Positions 49,301-58,300 of a stretch of 64,000 nt of DNA are shown here, one piece after another. A model generated the notes under the pieces. That model was not told the DNA's origin and ran no database searches. It saw nothing but the letters and a program-made list of their open reading frames with translations. The DNA is from Nectonema munidae (Eukaryota; Nematomorpha; Nectonematoida; Nectonematidae). A program made the translations under genes and the position numbers. Location of the stretch: contig JAUIRK010000971.1 in NCBI GenBank assembly GCA_030549495.1, forward strand, positions 1,044,501 to 1,108,500, read 5' to 3'. Within the stretch, counting starts at the first letter, position 1, and every line of letters begins with the position of its first letter.

Positions 49301-52300
49301 TACTGCGAAGGTAAGTTGAAGGAAGGTCTAGAATTCATGACTTTTTGCTAACACTTGTCTGTGGTCCTGGGATTAAACAGCGGTTGGATGTTCCAGAATG
49401 ATAGCCAATAATAAGTATCCTAATTCCTTTAAAATAATTCGTTAAGATCGCTTCTTTACAAAAGATAAGAGAGTGAAAAAAATAAATGAAATATTTTTTA
49501 AATTGAGTGAACACTTTGCCTAAAAAGTTATGATGTGAAAGTTTCGCTATACTTTCGCAGCGATGAGCAAATAGAGTGCATGCGAACCAACATGACAGCC
49601 ACTTTATGGTACTACTGATTCAATGAGTAGATTTCCACTTATGGCAGCGAGCTAGATAAGGTAGTTTCATAGAGAGAACTCTACCTTTTAGTGATACTTT
49701 TCATAAGAAATGCTTAACGTTAGACATCAGGTTTGGCTGTTATTTTGTATGAAATCCTGAAATTCGAATGAAGAATTATAAACGAAAAATATTTTGTGCA
49801 TGAAACCTATATAATACATTCGACGTAAATTGTCAACTTTGATATAGGAAACAATTGGGACTTTGTAATAATTCCCCTTTTGCAAATATGCAACTAGAGT
49901 GAAGAATGGTTTCTCAAACAATAAGAAAAGTTTAATAGTGATCTAGTATTAGAATAAAGAACTTTACAAAAAGTGTTCAATCGATAAGAACTGAGATAAA
50001 CGTGCTATTATTAACGGTACAAAATATATAGTGGAATAAATAAAAAGAGCATACTTGCACACTCCCAGGTAATATGAAATGGCGCTATCCATCTGTGAAA
50101 ATGGATAATTTTTCATGCCTGATTGAAAATATGAGCAAAGTGCTGACATTTCCTGTAAAATATAATTGCCTTTAAAAAGAGATAGTAGATCCTGGTAATA
50201 ATTTAATTATTCAAATAAATTACTAAATGTGGAAGAGTTTAATATTTCGCAACATGAAATGTGCAGCCCCTCAGATGGTTCACAAATGAAAATATAGTAA
50301 AGTTTTTGTAAAAAGCGATACTTCGTCTTTCAAATTTAAAATCAAAGCATAAAATATATTAATAGAACAAATGTAAAAAAATTACATTATCGTCAATATG
50401 AAAAATAAAAGATGACATACAATCAACTTCAATTAAGGAGGGTTATTGAGCATAAACTAAGTTTATGTCGAAATTTTATGTGACACAAAAAATATTTGCA
50501 TGAGAAAGAATAAAAATCAATATTTTCTATTTAAAAAAGTTTCAACCATTATTAATTTACAACTACAAGCATAAAATATTTTGAAGTATTTATGATTAGG
50601 TTTCTTTATTTGCATCTAATTTGTAATGCCTTATTTTTTAAATATCTTTTAAAAATGATAGCGGTACATGAAAAATCTAAATCTAGATACTACGAATCAT
50701 AAAAGGAGTTATAAAGCATAGATATTTCAAAGTATACAAATAAATTTTTTATAATAATTTACATATTTCTATTAACCTTTATATGATTTTTTCATTATTG
50801 AAAAAAAATAATGTGTTTTATAAAAAGTGTAAACATTATTTTTTGACATTACGAATTTATGTTCAAAACAGCTCTTTTTATTACGCAAACCAATTCCGGT
50901 TGTTCGAGGCGAGGCGATTTTGAGAAATACTGGTGTAGAGTATGTTTTCTACTCATCTCAGGAAATCTTAAAATTAATTGTTATAGCACATCTGACAACT
51001 GAGCATATAAAATTTTTGAATAAATATCAATGTTGCATAAATTAAATACCTACTAATTAATATAACCAATATTTTAAAAAAACTAACGACGAGACTAATA
51101 AAGACTAAAACAACAACATTGATAATGAGCAATAACACAAGAGAATATTTTAGAAAAAATATAATATAATGTTTTATGAACACACCTTAAATATACTTTT
51201 CAAGTTTATTATTTTTTTCATTTGAAATAAATAAGTTGATATTTATTTGTGCAACAAACAATATCTTTGCCCGCTTAAAAACCAATAAGTCCGTCCAGTG
51301 CCCTCACATACGGGGGGACAGGTGAGGCATATGCTGGGGGCTGACATTTAATTGGGCAGGATACATAAAATTGCTACAAATGATAAAAAAAAGTTTTAAA
51401 ATTTGCTATCAATTCTAATGAAAATGCAATTTTAAGCTGTCATTGCATAATCTGAAACCGGTCATTCATTTTGTAAAAGTATTCCTTAAAAATCGTATTT
51501 AAAATTTCTAAGAACAGATTTTACTTTTTGGGGAGTACCATTACAGTCCACAATTACAGCAGAAATGAGTTTTAGTTCTTTCATATTAGCAACAATGGTG
51601 TCGATACATTATTTCGTTGAGAGTCTATTCCTAAGTTTAGTTATTCCCTAAATTACTGTAGTTCTTTATATTTAAAGAAAATTTGTAGCCCTAAGAATAT
51701 ACTTAAATTTCTAAATTAATCCGTTAGAAAAAAACATTGTACATTGTACAACCTTGGTTTATTATATGATAAAAAGGGCTATATAATTTAATTAATGTTA
51801 CCATTGCGATAAATAGATACTAAAAGAGAAAGGAATATATACCAGCACTCCTGCATAATGCAGCCACGATGAGTCTGTGCCAAAATCCCTTTTAAGGCTA
51901 TTGTAGCAGATGAGAGCAAATTCATAACAATGAAAGAGGAATGACAAATCAGCCAGTTTACGCATTTGAAGTTCTGGTGATTCATTGCTGTATCTGAAAA
52001 TTTTAATCCAAAATATTCTACCACTTGATATAAAGAACAAAGAAATACTATTCTAAAATCTTTTATACATACTCCATTTTCTTGGGCCTTGGGAGAGTAT
52101 TATTTTAGGGCATTGCAATAACAAGCTACTTCATAAAACAGCTCTCTCTTCAAATATCTAAATTCTACGAAATTTATGAAAGATTATGTGTTGATTAACA
52201 CAGACGACTCCTTTTTAGAAGGTCGCAAAGGATTTCTTGATTTTAAGATGATGATAGCGTATTAAAAAGTCGTTTGATTTTTATGAGATCAAATAATTGT

Positions 52301-55300
52301 TTTAATTTTTCAAAGAGAGTTGATTTGCGAAGAATAAATTGTTTGGTTTTCTTTTATGAACTTTCATAAAAGTTAAAGCAGGCATTATATGTAATTCGTA
52401 GATCAGTGTGGGTCACATGTTTTTTTTGCCAGAAGATACGAAAATATAAGAATAGCTAAAAATAGTTATTTCAATGTCGATTATGGCTGTGTTTGAGTGA
52501 GATAACTTGTTTTAAACTAAGAATGATACATTTCTTTTTTTACGCAGTTTAAAAGTGAACTCAAGCTAACAAAATGTTATTTTCTTGATATTTTTGAGTT
52601 TGGCATTAAATTTTATTCGAATTATGCTATTGAAAGTGAAAATATGAGAAGTTTTCATTTTTTCAAAAATTCAGATAGGGAAGTAGGTGGTGGAACGAAG
52701 TATTCTAAGGGGATATGATGCGAAGTCACTATCTAATAAAATTTAGGAGTCAGAGTAGGAAGTGAGCGTTAAATGTATCAAGAATTTAAGTATTTGCAAA
52801 TTTAAAAAAATCTTGGGAGTCCGTGTTGAATTTTTGTAAGTAAAGTAATGGGAGTCTGAGTCAGAGTTGAATATTCTCTCTACCAATCCGCAATCCTGGA
52901 TAGAATTTTTATTTTTCGAAACTTTTTCACAATCATTTTTTTTTATTTGTTTTTATGTGATTTACTGTATAGAATACGAAACTGAAAATTATTTTAGATA
53001 AAATATAAAAGATCCATGACAAAAAATACAGATATTCATAGCTTTAAGGTCAAAAATCTAACAGAAATCCCAACCTTAAAGACCGAAAAAAAAAATCAAA
53101 ACTCTGAGTTAAACTAAGTTAAATATAGTGAACCCTTAATAATCCGAAAACTTTGATGTTCTGATAAAAAGTGTTATTAACCAATTTTTTTAATGGAAAG
53201 TGTATATATCTGGAAATTCCCAATACGCAATTTTTTTGTTTTTTTGATATAAACCTTTACATTATTATCGACAAAGTTTAGAAAAGCAGCTCTTGGAATG
53301 TGTTGAAAGTAAAAAAGCTCAAGGATAAAATGTGAGAGAATGCATTAAAATGGTGAAAGTGGCATGGGAGTAGGTTCTTCAAGTTTTAAGCATACAAACA
53401 TTATTCTTGAATTAGATTCTAGCGTTGTGCAGAATGAGGCTATTCACCAAAATTCTTTAATAAATTTACATCAGACAATATTGCGAACTGAAAGTTCTTA
53501 AAATTTGAAAGAACCTATTAACTACGTTTATATGAATATTCCACTGAACACATCTCCAATGACGAAGACATTTTAAATATGATTGATGAAAGTCAAGATG
53601 AATCAGAAAATGAAGAAATGGGAAAAAATATAGCGAAAATATAAATGAAGAAAAAGACAAAAATGGTATTTTGAAGTGCAAAAGGTGTAAGCTCGTGTTT
53701 CAATCTTAAAAAATAAATAAAAATAACGATTCAACATACCACTCTGCGACTCAATCGGAAGTAGTTTTGAAATAAATATTATAGTATTATATAAATCATT
53801 GGGTATATAAATACTGTCAAAATATAAGGATTATTAAAAAAAAATTAGATTTTAAATAATTTTTTCTAGTGAAATGATAAAGAAGAAAGTCAATTAATGC
53901 TGAAATTTTATGAATAGTATAGGATTCATATGTTTTCAAATGTGAAAACTAGGGCCATGTACTTCGAAATTTAGAAAATATAATTCTTGCGATAAATGAT
54001 TTTAAATAAAAGTTTTAAAGTTAAATTAAACATAAAGATATGGTGATTAGTTTGTAAGTTTGATGTGTTTTGGCCAAATACATGGCTAATCCGACAGCCT
54101 CCAAGTCTCAATGATGCTGGATTAGTGATAGCCAGCCTGTATTAAATAAAGGTTTAATGGTATATACCGATTTGGAGAATTAAATATTTTAGTGCAAAAA
54201 TAAAGCCTTACAAGTAACGGGAAATGAATGTAAAAATAATAATAATAAAAGTGCTAGCTAAAAAGTGAGAAAGCTATTTGAATAAAAGTAACCAAGGCAA
54301 AGTTATTTCGACATTTCATCAATTATATAAAAAATTATCGTAAAGTTTTGATAAATACACTTTTTGAATCACTGCGTGTGCACTTTGAATGACCGCTTTA
54401 CTAAATGTATGTAGATAATAATGATTGATAGATTCAAAATTTAATTTATACAGTTTTATAAGAAGGTATACTGTTGCTCCTTCAGCCTGGCAAAGATTAA
54501 AGAAATATAAACAAACCCTTTACATTTTTAGACAAATTCTTTAGATAAAGCTCAGATAAGAGATCAAAAGCTTTTATGAGAAAATTAGGGCTATGCCGAA
54601 AGGCCTCCATTAGTCACCACATGTGAATACACATTCCTATCCCAATTTATTGTTGTAAACAGTGTAACCTCTTTATAATGAACACATCCATATAACCAGC
54701 ATTTTTTATTGAGTAACTACTAGTGTGTCAATATAGGGAGGTTTGCCTCTATTCCACTTAGTAAAAATTAATTTTCTACAGAGTATAGCATTAAAAAAAG
54801 ACAAATAAAAAGTAATAACTAGTTTGTCAGTTCATAGTTCATACATTACGTTTATTTGATTCTGTGCAATTGAAGGAATAGCCTTTGGAGTGGACAAAAA
54901 CCACTTTTTGGTAGCTGTAAAAATTGATTTATGCAATGCTTTTCGAGATAAAATCTAAAAATAAAAGGAATAATATTGTATTAACGACACGTATATAAAA
55001 GGAAAGTAATAATAAATCACTTGTTCATGCCAGACACGCAATTGACGTTCAACCCAGGGAAAGAGTCCGTTACAACAAAAGGAATACAGAAACTTTCTAA
55101 TTTGTTTAATGTCATCAAGTGTGAAGCATGGCCATAAATTAAACTTTGAAGAGTTCATAAGTATGTCCTTTAAAAATATAAAAATGGCGTATTACAAATA
55201 GAGAGAACAATGAGAAACAAGTGTGAACACTCGAAATTTTTTTATCTTATGCTTATCAGTATGACATTCGTGTTCAGATAAATGAAATTTCATTGAAAAA

Positions 55301-58300
55301 GAAATCAGAGGATTAGTCTTCAAAGTTAAATATGTTATCTTCTGTCAAAAAGTGATAATTATACTAGTTAGTGTAAATATTCACGATTAAAAGGGGTTTT
55401 CAGGATTCCAAAAATTCACGTGTCTTATAAGCGAAAACATAAAATTTTAAAATAATTAAATAGTGATATCTTTATTAAGATCATAATTAATCGCTTTCAT
55501 AAAGAACAAATATCAGAAACATTTAAATTGTTGGAAAGAGCATCACAGAATACAATCGACAAATTTGACATATCTTTCACTAAATAGTAAAATTAAGTTT
55601 ATAGTTTCCGAATTACTGTTTGCTTTTCTTTTTGGCTGAATTTAAAAAAATCTTAAAGCAGAATATTTTTTTCCGTTAGTCAGCCCATATAAAGAAGTTA
55701 ACTTTTGTGCAACAAAATAAAATTAGCTATTTTCTTAAAATTTTTAAGACAGATTATTATTATTAATATTATTCTATCTTATCTTAATATTTTAATTTGC
55801 ATTATTTAACTTTCTAAATATGCGCGTTTTTAAATTAAAAAATTGCATATATTCTACTTATTAAAAATCTAAAAATTATATTGAATTTCGGTAAATGATG
55901 AAGTATTCTATTGATTTTATTTGGTGTAAAAGAGAAGCGAAAAGAATGGAATGAAAGATTTATCTCATTCAACTAGAATCCCTCGCAACTATTTGATTTA
56001 TTTATCAAAGAGATCAAGCGAATCATTAAATGAGTGATAAAAACGTACATCTTCATTAAAGGCATAAAACGAATGATTTCCTTCTTCAATGGAGTAGCAT
56101 GAATCGAGAAGAGTTGGCGAACTTTGAGATGATGAAATGGGGTTAGAGTTTGATATATTGACATCGCTAACTAAAAATGACATATCAAAGATAAAGATTA
56201 TGTATAAAGAGTTGGACTCTTACTTTGGTCCATTCCTAAATGGCACCCGAAACTCACATGACGAGAAGTCTTTTCGGTCCGAAAAAGACTTCATCCATTC
56301 ACATGATAAAGAAAAGCGCATACCAGAGATCTGCAATATACGTTTTCTCTCATATTAGAATGTCCGACTCGCTAATTAAGATTTTCAGTATCCCAACTAA
56401 CCGACCCGAATTTTACAAATTTCGCGTTTATCAGTGCAATTTTATTTCATCACGGTTATGAATTTATTATATATCTGTAAACTGTATGAATTTCAAAGCT
56501 GGCATCTGTGCTTTTTCTAGATCTATATCCTCTTCCAAAAATACACGATGCAGCAAATTATATTTCGAAAGATTTGCATCCTTGTCTACAATCTATTTGC
56601 TTATATCTAAAACAACTTTTATACAAAGTAAGTTAAAAAGGTTAAACTTACATAATTTCATAAAAAATGTTTATTTATTTTTTTAAAGAATTTTTTTTAA
56701 ATCTCAGGTTGTATAAAATAGAATGTAAAAATACCGTCACATGCTTCCATAGCTTCTTCTAATGATGTACATAAATTATTTTTTATCAGTTGGTTCGAAT
56801 CGTGAGTGACCTAAACAAGTAAACTTTTTAACTCTTAAATTTATGAAAATTTTGAAGTAATTAAAAGAAAACATTGATATTTTATAAAAAATAAAGGAAA
56901 AAAACTAACACAATTTTTGAAACTTGTTCTCATGTCATCACAAGGAAGAGAAGAGAGTCTAATATTATTGTCTGTTAAACGTTCAGGAGTTTCATCAATA
57001 CTCTTAGAGTTTATTCTGAGAAGGAAGCATGAACCAGTTTCATAGACACTCTGAAGATTTTGAAAATAGGATAAGGCCCTTAATAAAGTTAAAAAGTAAA
57101 GATAAGGGTTTATGCGCTGGAAGGTAGTGGTTGTATGCATTTGTAGAAGGGGCTAGGTTTAACACGCTCGTCGGCTTTAGGACTATCAGTTACTTGATGT
57201 AGAGATTGGTAGTGAGTTTTTTCACTTTCTATCAGATTGAACCTCCATCTTTACCACGTAAGCCTCTTTTCAATCACACTATGTATTATAGGCTGCCTAT
57301 CTCCTGGTAGAAGAATGGGGCTATTGTGACACTACATGTCGTAGAATAAAAGTGAACGTATTTGTTTTTTATTGATGTTACGGAAACTCGCGTCGTGGCA
57401 TAGACGACAAAGGCCCAATCTGAAAGTTTTGTATTTTCAATTTTAGGTGGAGTTATAAAAATGAAACACTTCTTTTATTTCTCTATTTTGCACATCTAGA
57501 TCGTAACCGTCTTTGCGATTAAGATTATAAAATATTTTGCTTCGTATTTTCTTGGTGGGAGGGTGAAGAAAAGAGTCAACAATGAGTGTGAGTATCTGGC
57601 TCACATGACACCCCCGCCTACATGAGGGACCTGTATTCAGAATGAAGTAATTAGACATGGATTTCAACACCCAATACTTCAAGAAACATATACGAGCATA
57701 GAGATCATTTGTAGCAAGACATTTTCTCCACTGGAAGGAAGGCGTATCACTAAGTGTTTCCGTGTGAGCTGCGTATTTAGTAGTGTTACTCTTTATATAC
57801 ATTGGAGATAAAGTGATGAGATTTATCGAATTGATTATTATAAAAGCTAAATTGCTAAAAATTTTAATAAAATGAGAAATCTTCATGGGAAAATAATCTA
57901 CAAATTTCTATTTATTTTTGTTTCAATAATACTTAGAAATACAATAATAAATCTAATAAGCAACAAAATAAGGTAATAAAAATTAATTTTAAAACACGAT
58001 TAGTCTTCAAAATTCTGATTCTCAAAGGGTTAAAGTCTACTCTAAATCTTAAATCACTTTCCACAATTCCTCTACTATCGAAAATATTTGAGAATTGATA
58101 TATAATCAAATTTTAAGTTATTTCCCAAATAATAACCTTCTTTCTAGCCAACAATATGGCTTTAGACACCATTACTCAATAATGAAAATTTTCACGTATC
58201 ATTTATTCAAAAAAATGTCGTCGCTATTGAAAACAAGGAATTGGTTTCTGCTTTTCATTGATATTTCTAAGGCATTTTTGATTCTATTCCACACAACTTA

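Noticed and set aside
49727-49921. Minus-strand ORF with DNLRRMYYIGF, first taken as the TRAPPC8 'SDLRSALLL' exon
   Set aside because: The exon at 45,635-45,806 matches that segment far better and fits the phase of both neighbours. This frame had no in-phase splice sites.
56137-56461. Overlapping plus-strand ORFs
   Set aside because: Antisense to and beside the TRAPPC8 linker exon, with no similarity to known proteins.
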